Notes: a model not told the origin generated them from the sequence alone. DNA of 64,000 nt from Linnemannia schmuckeri (GCA_029449235.1 JANATG010000002.1:3348001-3412000); one strand, 5' to 3'. Counted from the first letter of the stretch, positions 11,627 through 24,050 are shown. Program-made: numbers and translations.

Positions 11627-11795
11627 GCCGCGCTATATTTTTTCAAATGAATGTGAAGATCGTTTTATTCTTCGAAATAATGGATATGTGCAATGGTGTG
11701 TGTATGTGTGAATGAATGAATAATGAACAATGTAAAAATTGGGGTTACTCTTCCCATGGTATTTTGCTGTGCTTTGTGTCTCTCGCGCTCCCATT

Positions 11796-14204
11796 TTACT
11801 TTTGGTCGCCCAAGCCCAAGACCTCAGCAATCTTGTGGAAGATCTCAGTATTGTCCTGGACACCGGCAAAGAGCTCAGATCCGGGACCCGAGGCGAAGAT
11901 GGGCACGTCCTGGAGGGAGTGGACTCCAACAGCTTCATTGCCGCCCAATGTGCCTGCCTTGTTGATTCCATGGGGGGCGTCCTCGGGGTTTGCTTCGTAA
12001 ACTGTCCGATGTAAAAGAAAGAACCAAAAGAGAGAGAGAGAGAGGAACGATGAGTGATCGTTGCTTTCTTTTTCAGGCCTTATGCATATATACCTTACAG
12101 GTCGTGCTTTGAATGCACAGAATAAAAAACTAAAAGAAAAAGGACGACGTACCCTTGAAGTGGTGGTGAGAGTTACCCTGGGCAACGGCGGGCACACGGG
12201 TACCATTGACGTTGACCTGAAAGTCCTCACGGTGGGTAGGGAAGCCGACAGTGCCAGCGGCCAAGGTATAGCGGACGTTCCATTCGTCGGGGAAGCCATC
12301 GCCATCGGCGTCTACGTAGGAGGGCCAACCTGAGTTCTTGTAGGTTCCAATAGAATTCTTCTTTTCGATCTCTTCAGAGTCTGAGAAGGAGTTGAAGTAC
12401 TGGGTATCGACGGAGCCGTAGACATCGAACGAGTGGCTAGTAGCAAAGGGAAAGAGAAATAAGCGCTGAGCGTTAGTGAATGGCCTTGCAAGTCAGTGGA
12501 GAGTAAACAAGAACACGGATGAAGGGGAGCGTATGGGCTTACCCATGGTCGGCGGTGGTGAGGATGAGGGTGTCCTTATCGAGGTTGTTGCGCTTGAGCC
12601 AGTCCTTGGTCTTGCCAATGGTGTTGTCCAATTCCAGGAGATCAGCGAGGGCACGGTCATAGTCAAGGGGGTGCATCATCGTATCGATAGAGGCAGCCTC
12701 GGCCATCATGAACCAGCCCTCCTTGCGGTAACGCATGTCAAGAACCTCCAAGCCTTTGATGACCATGTCGTCAAGGTTGGGTTGGTTCAGAGCAGGCAAG
12801 TCCGAGCCACGAGGGTCCGAAGCAGTCTGGTTGAGGTTATCCTTGTAGACATTACGATCGAGCCAGACGTTCAGATTGCCCGAGTGAAAGATTCCCAGGA
12901 GAGGACCCTTGCCCTTGTAGGCCAACAGTTCGTCGCGGTCAAAAACAGTCTTGTAGCCACGCTCCTTGGAGTAGACCTCGTAGTAGTCGGTGCCGTTGAG
13001 AGACTTGCCACCGTTCTGGCTATGGAAGTACTTTCCACCTCCTCCGAGGATCACATCTGCAACGACGGGGTCCTGTCCATGGATCATCTGGTCGACAATG
13101 GTGGCGCCTTCGCCACGTTGGCGGGTATGCGAGAACACAGCTGCGGGGGTCGCATCCTGGACCTCTGCAGTGGTGACGATGCCGACACCGCCCTTGCCTC
13201 CGTTCTTCTTGGACCGGCGTCTCAACAACTGAGCGAGCAGCTCTTGCTTGGGATCGTCAAAGGGACTAGGGGACGAGTCGGGATAGACACCAAGGGCACC
13301 GGGGGAGGACTTGTGGCCCGTGTTGTAGGCCGAAGCCGAGTTGGCAGAATCGGTGATCAAGGAATCGATCGAGTGGGTCATGACATGGCCCAAGACGGGG
13401 AACTGGTCCATATGCATCCGCTTCTGGTAAAGACCCGAGACGTGGGGCTTGGAAATCAGACGGGCGGCCGTAATCATGGCAGTCGTCATACCATCACCAA
13501 TGAACAGGATGACGTTCTTGGCCTTACGCTTCTTGGAGGCCGCATTGACATTCCAGATCAACTGCGAGGTCTTCTGGTTGCCTGAGGCCATGTCCTGGTA
13601 CTTGAGGAGGACCTCATAGGTGCCTGGCTCACGGAGCCGGACGTTACGCCAGGCGGACGATGCAACATTGACGGTTGTTGAAGCGTTCTTGTCGCCGGAC
13701 TGGGACTTCCAGTAGGCGGATGCGTCCTTAAAGTAGGAAAAGTTCCAAGTCTCGGGGGCGTCGGGCTGGACCTTTGTGAACTTTGTGAAATCAACTAGCT
13801 TGTTGTTGTTGTTCTTGCGGGCCTTGGTGTCGGCTTTGGAGAGCTTGCGGATGTAGAGAGAGTATTCGGTATCGGGCTGGACCTGGTCCTCGCCGTGGAC
13901 CTCAACACGGACATCGAACTTTGCACCAGCAAGGAAATTGGTCCTATTTGAAACAAAATATGGTAAATTAAACAAAAAGAGTCGTTAGAGTATGATTATG
14001 GGGTTATATCGTGTATTAACTTTTTTGTGTGTGTGCATGCATACGATGTGAGAAAGTGAAAATTTACCTGTCTGGGGGGAGGACACAACCAAGGTCAGGA
14101 CAGGCACCGAGACGAGAGAACTGGCCAGGGTGGTCGAGTTGGGCTGAGACAGCAGAAATAGCTGTGGCGAGGGAGAGCAAAACGAACAAAAGAACCTTGA
14201 CCAT
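11796..14204 (-). CDS. Secreted alkaline phosphatase
   Basis: Four exons: 14204-14068, 13943-12543, 12436-12153, 12001-11796; 675 aa. A signal peptide occupies about residues 1-21. An N-terminal extra domain (about 45-180) precedes the catalytic core. Core motifs: VILFIGDGM (about 190) for metal binding, TDSANSASA containing the nucleophilic Ser (about 245), EAASIDTMMHPLD, TTADHG, and near the C-terminus GVHSLQDVPIFASGPG. This is the alkaline phosphatase superfamily phosphomonoesterase. In exon 3 a calcium-loop-like segment DADGDGFPDEWN sits at about 555-566. It converges with the U2SURP-like gene (169 bp between stops). A minisatellite lies just upstream of the ATG. Phosphate-dependent regulation would be usual for the family but is not visible here. 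Confidence 0.92.
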
Positions 14205-14260
14205 TGTGATGAAAGGGGGATGAAGAACAACTAATCGGAGAAGGTGTAAGGATGAGGAGA

Positions 14261-14386
14261 GAAGGTGAGGAGAGGAGAGAAGGTGAGGAGAGGAGAGAAG
14301 GTGAGGAGAGGAGAGAAGGTGAGGAGAGGAGAGAAGGTGAGGAGAGGAGAGAAGGTGAGGAGAGGAGAGAAGGTGAGGAGAGGAGA
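14261..14386. repeat. Minisatellite, 7 x 18 bp
   Basis: Seven consecutive identical copies of an 18-bp unit (GAAGGTGAGGAGAGGAGA), starting 57 bp upstream of the phosphatase ATG. It is all-purine on plus except for one T per unit. Likely in the 5' leader or core promoter of the phosphatase gene. Confidence 0.95.
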
Positions 14387-16290
14387 GGGAGAGGGAGGGT
14401 GAAAAGGAGGATATGGCTGGAGTGACCTGAAGAACAAAAAAGAAAGGGATGCACTGATTTTTTTTACGTTGTGACCATTGGGTCTAAATACGGTGAGGTA
14501 AGGTTGGGCGAAAGGGAGATGGATTTTGTAACAGTAACAGCTCAACAGGCGAACGCAATTGGAACCTAGGATACAGGAACGTGCTCTCGAGTAATGATGC
14601 TGATGATGATATCCGTACTCAAACCGCCGTAGAGTTAAAAAGTCACTCTGAAGGAGAGGGATACAAAGGGATTGAGAAAAAGAAGGGTGAGAAAGAAACA
14701 ACTGAAAAAAGTGATTTTCGCGATAAAGATAAATACGCTAGGTCCCGCTAAAGTGCCAACGATGATAGCCATGATATGGCACACTATATTTTTCTCTGCA
14801 TTGTTTCTCAAGGCACGCTGTTTCTTCCAGCTCCCTTTGCTGCAGCCTTGACTCTAAAAGTACTCATTTTTTTTTCTTGCAACCAGCGGATAGCAGCCAG
14901 ATATATTTACCATGCGCCATCAGGGAACCTCTTGATAGGGGCTTCATGCTTTTTTGCGGGCGTGATTTGGATTGGCCTTTTCCCGGCATCCCAACCTGCA
15001 ACCACCAGTTCAAAACTCAAGCCAAAAGGATATTCATTCAAGACGCAACACCCATATGGGATCATCACGCACGGTGATTGGCTGGATACTCTTTCCCATC
15101 GTGTGCTAGAAAAAAGGTGCATCGTCAAAAAAAATGAAGCCAGGCAAGTCAAGGGCGGAGAAAAAATGCATCCCTGTGGTATGTACAAAAAGGATGTATT
15201 CTCGAGGGTTGTGAATACCGAGGAATGGTGGGAGATATGATGGGAAAAAAAAACACAAAGTATTTCCTAGGAAGCTGGTCAAGACAATTCTAAGGCACGT
15301 TCGTGTCCTTATCTTGCACATGGATTTTCATCCCTCACTCGTGCCTTGAGAAGATAAAGAACATTGGTGTCTCTTTGATGCTATGAAATGAAACAACTCA
15401 CCACCCTCAACCCTACCCTTGTCGCTCACAAAAAGCCACAGAAAGCGCTGGAAGAATGTCTGACATGTCACCTACTACCGGTAGTCATCCTGCGTCTCAT
15501 CCTTTTAGACACCTAGCTGCCTTTTGGCAACGATTCGCTCACTAAGTGCCTTCTGCTGCTATCACCACCAGACCGCCATGTTTTCACATCAAAGCCTAGT
15601 CACCTCCTAACAAGAGGCAGGACCAGCACATGTTTGTACGATTTCCATTTGTTTTTTTTTTTTATTTTTTTCACCTATGCCTTCATCATCTGCATACTTG
15701 TTTCTCTTCCGCTTCTTCCTCCTCATCTATATCTTTCTTCTCAATAACATTTGCCTGCATTTCTTTTTCATATTGATGGATCATCACACCTTGTTTGCAT
15801 TTCTTCTACGACTTTACCATCATGTCATAACCATCACACCTTTTTTTTCTCCTTTTCTTCATCGCCGTCATACTTTTTCCTTTCATATTCTTAATACACT
15901 ATTGAAGGATAAAAAAAAATAGGGCAACCATCTCTTCGAAACACTTGAATATGTTTGTATGGGAATGGAATATGAAAGAAAAAAATAGAGGGCACTGTCA
16001 CCCATCCATTTATGGAAGAACGAAAATGAGATATCAAACGCCTCACAGCAATGTATTTTGACGGAAACCATGTGAGTTCGCTATGAAGAGTCAAGCTGTT
16101 GCTTAAAGGACGAGTAGGAGATGTGGATTCACGCCCTGTCACCGCACGGTCCCTACGATCAAAACTCATAAAGATCACGTGCAACTTGTTCGGAAGCACA
16201 CTCTCCTTCCTCCCTTCCCACGCGTTTCCTTCCTCCTCCTTTCTCCACTTACACACCTCGTTCACAAACCCACACATCAAACCAACAAAC
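14387..16290. other. Intergenic, about 1.9 kb
   Basis: Promoter of the phosphatase at its left and of the COX23-like gene at its right. A 154-codon frame at 14776-15240 (+) lacks conserved features. Pyrimidine-rich DNA (15650-15890) gives Phe-rich frames. No gene supported. Confidence 0.5.
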
Positions 16291-16962
16291 ATGGCAACAG
16301 AATCTAGGACTAACACCGATGCAGGCGACAGCCAGAACAGCACCACAAACCCACAAGGAGTCCCTCGCCCACCGCGCATCCGCCGCCATGATCGCATCGT
16401 CACCTCGGACGAAGAAATGAAGGAATTCAACAAGGGTTACTACGCCAAGGCCCAGTCGCAGTATCTCGACCCCTGTCAGGCGCAGACAAAGGCGTCGATG
16501 AAGTGCATGGACGAGAATGGGTTTGATAAGAAGAAGTGCACACGATTCTTTAAGGATTATTCGGACTGCAAGCGGAAATGGGTACGTTTTGGCCTTTTTT
16601 TTTTTTTTTCTGGATAGGCGCGGGAGAATACGTAGAAGCGCAAGTGAAAGTGGAAGTGGAAATTGCCAGAGAAAAAAAAAATGCCTTTTCTGGTTTGCTG
16701 CTAATGCAAAAATTGTATTACACAGCGCAGATCCAGGGACGATTTTTTTTCTTCGGCCGACTCGTTCTGCGCAAAAGCACACGCTCGGGCAATCAAAAAA
16801 TTAAACTAATGTCCTCTCATACTTTCACTACTTTTTCCTTCATAAATTGAATAGCTGGAGACATTGCGTGAGGATCGTAGGAAGAAGAACCTGGGTATTA
16901 CGGACGACGACGATGTAATCACACCAGAAATCAAAAAAGCGACCGCTTCAACTTCCTCATAG
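16291..16962 (+). CDS. COX23: Twin-CX9C protein, COX23/CHCHD7-like
   Basis: Two exons, 16291-16581 and 16855-16962, phase 0, 132 aa. The core DPCQAQTKASMKC then CTRFFKDYSDCKRKW gives two exact C-x9-C motifs, the coiled-coil-helix-coiled-coil-helix fold imported into the mitochondrial intermembrane space by Mia40. The spacing between the motifs, the FF-x-x-Y-x-x-CK-x-x-W stretch and the following basic helix (LETLREDRRKK) fit COX23/CHCHD7, required for cytochrome c oxidase assembly. The N-terminus is an unstructured Ser/Thr/Pro segment. The intron begins GTACGT and is preceded by an intronic T-run. It converges with the Mge1 gene. Confidence 0.85.
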
Positions 16963-17288
16963 TCTCTTTTTTTCCTTTCTGTATGTATTCAACCAACAAC
17001 TGAACATCTAAATCAAAGCAAACGAACAGATACAATAGAGCGTAATTGAAGGCTGCGAGGCTTTGGTAGTGTTTTGGTTGCAAAAGAAAAAATGACAAAT
17101 GCTTCTATTATTGTAATGTTTGAAAGGGTGAAGAGAGGACAAAGAAATACACAAGGGGGGAAACCCTAAAGAACCCAAGGAACCAAAAAAATTGGAAAAA
17201 AAAAACATATCTACAGACAACTCGCCCTACTATTCCCTCCATCGAAAAAAGCCCTCAGTTCGGCTTCTCATAACTCCAAACTGGCCAA

Positions 17289-18357
17289 TTAATCGGTGGA
17301 CTGGACGACACCGACCTGTGCTGGCCGGAGAACACGTCCCTTGATCATGAAGCCGATCTTCTGGACATCAAAGACAGTGCCAGGCTCCTTTCCGGGCATG
17401 GGCACCTGGAAGTTGGCCTGGTGCAAGTTGGGGTCAAACTTCTCGTTCATGGGGTCAAACGACTCAACGCCGTACCGCTTGAAGGTCTTGAGGAGCTCAT
17501 CACGCGTCATGGCGACTCCGGTATGGAGCGACTTCAAGTGGGTGTTGGTCGACGACTCGGCAAGTTCTTCCTGGGGCACATTCTTGATCGCCATGTTCAG
17601 AATGTCGGCGGTGTCGAGGAGATCCTTGGCAAACTTTTGGATAGCATAGTCCTTGGTGTTGGCAACCTCCTTGGCGGTCCTCTGACGGAGGTTCTCCATA
17701 TCGGCGAGTGTGCGCAACAAACGGTCCTGTTGGATATCAAGGAGATGGTTGAAATGAAGGGATGGTTGTGTTTGTATGCAAGGGAAGATGGGATAAAAGA
17801 ACGAGGAGAAAGGGAGGATAATAAGGAGAAAAAGAAAGAGATCCAAGAAACAGATCGAGTTAGTCAACGGTCCGATGCCAAATAGAAAAAGAAAGCGTGT
17901 GAGCGCTTTCGCGCTTCCATTTCTCTTGCAAGAACAAGAACAAGTTCAACAGGATACAAAACATAAGATCAACCAATTGATTCAGACAAACCAGGCTGTA
18001 TAGCTATCCTCTTCTGCCGTTGACTCTCTTTCCCTCTTTCTCTTTCTCTCTCTTTCTCTCTCAGTTTGCTTATTTGTTTACCTTGACCTCAGCGAGCTGC
18101 TTGTCCTTGGCAGCCAAAGCCTCCTCGTGAGCAGAGTTCTTCTGTTCAGCTGCAGCCTCAGTAGCCTCTCCTACTGGTGCTGCTGCTCCTTCCTGCACTG
18201 CCTCCTTGGTGTCCTTGTTGTCATCCTTGTTGTTCTCTGTTGAGTAGAATCGCTGGCTCCAGATAGCAGAGGAAGGTCTTGATGTGATGGTGGTAGCGAC
18301 GCGGGCGGTCTTGAAGGCCGAGCTCTTGAGTGATGACGAGAAGATGGCGAGCGACAT
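17289..18357 (-). CDS. MGE1: Mitochondrial GrpE, nucleotide exchange factor of Hsp70
   Basis: Exons 18357-18082 and 17726-17289, phase 0, 237 aa. The N-terminal 36 or so residues are Ser/Arg-rich with few acids and end near QRFYSTEN, a typical mitochondrial presequence. The GrpE pattern is clear: DRLLRTLADMENLRQR on the long helix, then FAKDLLDTADILNMAI, and the beta domain with NLHQANFQVPMPGKEPGTV, GFMIKGRVLRPAQVGV. Mge1 releases ADP from matrix mtHsp70 during protein import and folding. The linker in exon 1 is Ala/Glu-rich. Length is close to yeast Mge1. Confidence 0.95.
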
Positions 18358-18913
18358 TGTTATACTGGTTCGTTGTTGTTGGTGATGTGAGGGTGGGGGA
18401 GTAATAAAGAGGAAGAGAGAAGGGAAAAGTAGGAAAGGAGGAGTAGAAATAGAAAAGGAAAGAAGGAGGGGAAGCGGGAAGTGAAGTGTGAAAGAGGAGG
18501 AATGGTCGGAACGGAAAAGAATCCAATGGAAAGATCAACTGCTGCACTCTACAGTCCACTGCGGATACAGCACTCTGCTCCAGTTTGCCCTTCTTTTGTC
18601 TAACGGAAGTCTTCTTTTCCCTTTGTGTGCCCAACAAAAAATAACAGGCGCCAAATTCGAGAGGCAAACAACGACATTCAGCAGTCACCCCTCTATGTTT
18701 ACATTGCGCTGAATGCAGTTGCCTTTTATGGGTGAGCCGCCAAAAGGTGTGTCATTTTTCCTGAAGAAAAACTCTCTTTTTCTTTTCTACTCCCCGACAA
18801 GGAGACATCATAACCAACAAAAACGATCGACAAGAAGCAGGTTCTACGTCTGTGTCTCTATATGAATGGAATATGCGCGCTGATGTATTTGTCTATGCTA
18901 GAAGAAGGGTAAC
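18358..18913. other. Intergenic between MGE1 and ZCCHC9-like genes
   Basis: Promoter of MGE1 (right of its ATG) plus 3' flank of the zinc-knuckle gene. GA-rich leader at 18360-18500. No additional gene seen. Confidence 0.45.
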
Positions 18914-20050
18914 TTAGAAGGAAACAACCTTCTTGGCAGCCTTGACAGGGGCCTTAACCATCCGCTTGACCGCCTTCTGCTCCTCCGTCAGCTTCCGCTT
19001 CTCATCCACAAAGATATGGAAATCATCGTCATCTGCACCCTGGACCAAATCAATCTTTCCCAAAGTAACAGTACCAACTTCCTCCTTGGTCAACGTACAA
19101 TCCCTCGCCAAATGATCCACCTTGTTACAGAATCGACATGAACCTCCCTTAGGGTACAGACCCTTCTCGTTCTTTGGGCAGGCACCCGCCAAATGTCCCT
19201 GTTCCTTGCAGACAAAACAGGTTGCAAACTTGAACTTGTTTCCGTCCTTGGACAGCTTTTTGCAATCCTTGGTTGTGTGCTCCAATGATCCACAGCTATA
19301 ACACATCCCGACTCCTGTGCTCTCCTTGCAGTTCTTGGCGCTGTGTCCCGTCTTGCGGCATGCAAAGCAGACCTAGTGATATTATACGCATGCAATCAAT
19401 TAGATCAATTAGCGTTTTTGATCGTTGCATACTTTACGTAGAAAAAGTGTTGTTCTGCTTGCTTCAAGATCAGCAATGTTCCTGCGCTTCAATTGCCTTT
19501 TCCCGACTTGATCATTGAGACTTACAGATGCATTGCCCCTCTCTTTCTGTCTTCTCAAACGTCTCCTCTCAGACTTAGCAGACTTCATATCTAACAGGCA
19601 TTATAAAATAGATCAAAAAAATAAAAAATTTAGAAACATACCAATCTGACAAGCAAACCATATGATGACTTTTATCATTCTCTCCAAAAAGAAGAACGAA
19701 GTAATACCTTGATCTGGCGCGGCAGGCTTGCCATCCTTGTCCTCCTTAGCACCACCCTTCTTCTTGTTATTCTTCTTCTTCTTGGCAGGTCCTGGTCCTG
19801 CACCCTCACCCTGTGCTCCTCCTGCTGCTCCTGACTCTATGCTTTTTTCTTTTGGTGCTCCCGATGCTGAATCCTCTGCTTTCCGCTTCTTGTTGTTGTT
19901 CTCACTCTGGGGCTTGGGTGCAGCAGGGGCAGGAGTGAGGGCAGCGGCGGGTGCGTTCTGAACCTGCTTGGCGGGCATCAGGGGGGTAACTGCAAAGGCC
20001 TCTCCGGAATCAACATGGCGTTTCCGTTCCAGCTTTGTGTATCTTGTCAT
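18914..20050 (-). CDS. ZCCHC9: Zinc-knuckle protein, ZCCHC9-like
   Basis: Exons 20050-19708, 19590-19526, 19372-18914; 288 aa. The N-terminal half is Ala/Pro/Lys-rich with nuclear-localisation-like KKKKNNKKK. Then a basic segment KSERRRLRRQKERGNAS leads into four CCHC knuckles: CFACRKTGHSAKNC, CYSCGSLEHTTKDC, CFVCKEQGHLAGAC, CRFCNKVDHLARDC. The order, the GLYPKGGSC linker before the fourth knuckle and the C-terminal KKVVSF end match animal and yeast ZCCHC9-family proteins, nucleolar RNA-binding factors linked to rRNA transcription or processing. Biochemical role here is inferred from family only. Confidence 0.88.
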
Positions 20051-20474
20051 ATTGTCTTGAGTGCTGTTTGGGGGATGGTTGATGGGTGTGTCGAAAGGAA
20101 TGAGAACGAAGCGAAAGCCAGAGTCCAACCAAAGGTATGGCGTTTCTTTTTTTTTTTTTTGGTAAGCTTCAAAAGCAAAACAAGTGACTGGCAAAATCAA
20201 AAAATGTTAAGGGGATTTCAAGCACATGAAGCGTGTTGGCTTGATTAAAACCATGGAAAAAAACGTGTGGGGTGCAAAGTCAACTTTTCCCTTTCAATCA
20301 CTCACAAGCATACTGCACAACAATGTTGATTTCAAGTATGGCAAGAAAGCAGACTTGAAAAAGCAGAGAGAGGAATATGCTATATGATACAATGAAATGA
20401 CTATGTGTTTTGTTATGGTGACAGCGGTAAATTGACCGAACGAAAAATGATGTTCGGCGCTATATAGTTGCCCA

Positions 20475-22990
20475 TTAGCTTCTGATACTGAGGGACCGAG
20501 TAGACCGGAACCCACGCTCATCTTCACTCAACTTCACAGACTTGACAGACCGCGCCCCGCGATCCCGAATCGGTGGTAAGAAGTTCAGCAACGGCCTCAC
20601 TTGCGTCTTGTCCACCGACGCGGCCTGGATCCAGCTTGGCAAGTTGAACACAAGTTTGCGTTTGAAATCTGCACTCCAGCTCTGGCTATTGATCATATTG
20701 GCGACCTGGCCTGATGACTGGACGGCAGCCTTTGTTGCGGGCAGGCGTTCCTCTTGGTAGGCCTCAAAGGCTAGCCGAATATCGTTGTAGGTGTAGGGCG
20801 ACTCAAGCTTGTAGAAGAGGTTTGTCAGACAGATCGCATCCATGATGGCCTGCTCGGCTCCTTGACCCGAGAATGAGACAAACTAAATAGAAGAAGAAAA
20901 GTTCGAGGATTCAGAACGTTGTTCAGTAGGTGGGGTTTTTTTCTCGGTCTCAGTACGGACATTTACAGAAATCAGCATGGCTCCTGAAGATGAGAGTAAG
21001 CCCGTAGGTGGATATAACCAATGGAGAAATAACGAGTTGCTTTTCGTACCTTGTGGCAGGCTACGCGAGGTCAAGATGATCAGGTATTTCATAGGAAAAG
21101 GGTGACAAGAAAATGAGACGGAAACAGATAATAGGAAGAGGCATTAAAGATTGTGAGAAACCGCGATGTCATGGTCAGAGGACAATAGATTCTAGAAAAA
21201 GAAGTGCCTTGGAGGAGTGTGCGTTTGGGTCGATCAAAAGACATTTTTGTCATTTTTTACCTTCGCCGATGAGCACTGTGCGGCCATAATGCCATGTCTT
21301 GTAATGCTGTTGGAGGGAAGGCAAGGGAGGAAATGCAACAGGCGTAGCAAGGTTAATGCGGTGTTGCACCAAGAGTCGGCACTCAAAGCGAATGATACAG
21401 AGCAGCATATACACTGTAAGGTGCATACCTTTTCTTCCACAAGGATCTTGGTAATGCACTCTCGGGAGGTGTTCTTAATCAAGTCTGCAAGGGTGCCGCC
21501 AAACGGAATCTTGAGGTCCTTGATCAACAGACACGTCCTCTCAGCCTCTTCTTGTCCAAACTGCGACACCATAAAGTTCTCGTCGCCGGCATTGTTCGTC
21601 AACAGTGGCCCAGTTACGCTCCAGTTGACCTTGTCCCCTGACGTTGGAGAGATCCACAACTATTGACACAATAAGGCACAGTTTAGATGCTGGTGTCATT
21701 AAATCACGCTGTGCCATATCAGACTTCAGCAGAAGGAGAGCGGCAAGTCTTACTGTATAGGGCGAATCTTTGCCAATGACAATGTTACACTCGCCAAACT
21801 CATCGTTGACACCTTGGTACTGGCTTGCGTTCAAGGGGTTGGTCAGACCAATGATGGCGTTCTGTGTAAACTTGAGCGCCTCCATGTCGGACTTTGGCAA
21901 AAATGCCTTTTCTTTCAGAGTTCGGTAGAGGTTTTGTCGGACAGCTGAGTGTGCGCCATCCGCCCCAACAAGGACCGAAGCTTGCTCGATGTGGCCATTT
22001 GCACAGCGGACCTGGACTCCGGCATCTCCACTGACGACGTCGAGAACATAGCGGCCCCAGAGGATGCGGTCGTGGCGCATTTTTGAGATGAGAATTTGAC
22101 AAAACTCTGTCCGCTGAACAATGTATGAATAGAAGCCGTATCTACATAGCCATTTGAATAGGGTGCAGAGAAGAGATTGCGTGAGCAAATTGAAAATGTG
22201 GTCTGGGCATGAGCATGAGGTAAGAGAATATGTTTGACTGGGTATATGGGCCAGGATAGATGGTTGCACAAACAAATGTACAAACAAACACGCATAGTTT
22301 GTTACATAACAAAAGGAAGAACTAAAAATGAAGCGCAATGGTCTAGGCTCTTTTTGTTGCTGTCGTTACTGTTGTCGTTGTTGTTGTATACATGTATTGC
22401 CTTGTGGTAGTTCAAGCGGCAAAGATACCAACAACAAACAAAGGACAGAACAACATGGCAGGAACTCAACAATCGCGAAAAAACAGGTAGGATAGGGAGC
22501 AGAAAACGCTCAGTAGACCCCTGGAGAGAGTTTGGGCCTTCAGAGGTAATGCTCAAACATATGAAGTTGTTGCTGTTTACCTATCCTTGGTAAAGGTACA
22601 GTCGAGTTTGCCAACAATGGACATATTATGTTTCCGCAGATTGATACACGAGATTGGTTTGGCAATCTCCATGATCTCATCCAACAGGCCCAGCTGCTCC
22701 ATTGCATGAAGAGTATTCGAGGTCAATTGGATGGTTGTCTTGGGCACCTGGAGCTTATTCATCCTCTCAAGGATCACATAGTCGATCCCTGCTCGCTCTA
22801 GACAGTAGCCGAGCATGAGACCTCCTATGCCTGCTCCTACAATCAGGACCCTGAATTGCGGCTTCTCGAGTAGGCTGGAGTATGGGTAAACGGAGGAGTA
22901 GGAAGGTGCTGTGGATATAAAGGAGTCTGTTGTTGGCAGTGTTGACCTCGCACTAGAGGCAGTCGATTGTGATCGTTTTGAATTCGGCAT
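20475..22990 (-). CDS. FAD-dependent monooxygenase (PHBH/UbiH-like)
   Basis: Six exons: 22990-22581, 22141-21754, 21659-21429, 21306-21261, 21060-21050, 20882-20475; 497 aa, all phases consistent. Exon 5 is an 11-nt micro-exon that completes the family motif GEACHK (usually GDAxH). Rossmann motif VGAGIGGLMLGYCLERAG at about residue 50, the middle FAD motif SVLVGADGAHSAVR, then GRTVLIGEACHK and GQGAEQAIMDA near the C-terminal third. These define class A flavin monooxygenases, which hydroxylate aromatic or polyketide-like substrates with NAD(P)H and O2. The substrate cannot be told from sequence. The N-terminal 45 residues are Ser/Thr-rich without a clear targeting signal. The 439-nt first intron is unusually long for this window. 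Confidence 0.88.
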
Positions 22991-24050
22991 TATCGATAAC
23001 TGAGATGTGGTGAGATGTGATTGATTAGAGAAAGGAGGAAGAGAGAGTAAGGATGGAGGGAAGGAAGGAACGGGGTCAAAACAGAGAAAGAGAAAGGCAG
23101 CAGAAAGTCGGCTTGGCTTGTTGTTGTTGTTGTTGCGGTAGTTATTGTTGAGATGTTTTTGTAGGTGTGCGGCGAGAAGTATGAGTGGGGTTGATAAGGA
23201 TGGGAGAAACAGAAAAGAAACGAGAACAAAAAAAGGTACGCCAATCGAAAGAGCGAAAATATCTTGGAAAAGTTATAGTAAAGAACACTTCGATGTCAAC
23301 AAGGGGTGAATTGTGATCAAGGCTAAGGCTCAGTGAGGCTAGAACCAAACAAGGTGTCAAGAAAAAAAAAAAGGTACCGAGGGTGGGCTTCAATAGAAGG
23401 AAGAAAGGAGGTGAACAAAGGAAGTTGGGTTGGGTGGAGTGGAGTCAAGTCGAGAATGAGTATGAATGAAAGAAAAGAATGGGAGGAATGAATGGGAGGA
23501 ATGAATGGGAGGAATGAATGGTGAATGAGAGAGGTAAGTGGAGGTCAAGGTGAAGGTGGAGTTGAGGGTGAAGTTAAAAAATAGAAAAGAGAATTGAAGG
23601 AACAATAAGAGTAAAGGCGAAAAGGAACTGTCGTGGGCGTTGTTTGATTGTTTGTTGTTGTTGGATTGTGAAAGTGGGTCCGTTGTGTATTGTTTGTGAG
23701 GGTGTCGGTATGTGTGTAAGTGTATGACAGTAGAGAAGTGGTGAGGCAGTGAAGAGAACGAGGGTAGAAAAAAAGGAGGGCACAGAGCAAAGCAATTGAA
23801 AAGCAATTGAAAAGCAGCAGACAGCGGGGGCTGTGGTAGAGAAGGAGGGTATTTAGAGGAAGTGAGAAAGAGAAATAAGAAGAACGAGAAGAGAAGGAGA
23901 AGGAGAAGCAGAAGAAAGAGAAGTAGAAAGGGAAGGAGAGATGAGGGGGAAAGACAAAAAAGCGTGAGCGGAGGAACAAAAAACCAAAGGAATAAGTAGG
24001 GGATAGGGAGACAAAAGAAGCTATTGAACCACACTGTCCACACAACTCTA
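22991..24050. other. Promoter/leader region of the monooxygenase
   Basis: Very GA-rich on plus (CT-rich in gene sense), producing long Ser/Phe/Leu frames on minus that are compositional artefacts. Includes a short 13-bp tandem repeat. Confidence 0.5.
23481..23519. repeat. 3 x 13-bp tandem repeat
   Basis: Three exact copies of GGGAGGAATGAAT in the purine-rich region upstream of the monooxygenase gene. Confidence 0.85.

Noticed and set aside
12476..13585. 369-codon plus-strand frame antisense to the alkaline phosphatase
   Set aside because: It is the complement of a well-conserved coding exon with biased third positions; the translation has no family features.
14776..15240. 154-codon plus-strand frame with a hydrophobic start
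   Set aside because: No conserved motif, no clear leader context, and composition like the surrounding non-coding DNA.
20958..20983. Extra small exon (contains ATGCTGATTTCT) in the monooxygenase gene
   Set aside because: Including it breaks the frame; skipping it joins GEACHK to FVSFSGQGAEQ, which fits the family.
23390..24045. Long minus-strand frames rich in Leu, Phe and Ser resembling membrane proteins
   Set aside because: Produced by a one-sided GA-rich strand; overlapping frames look alike and none has a family pattern.
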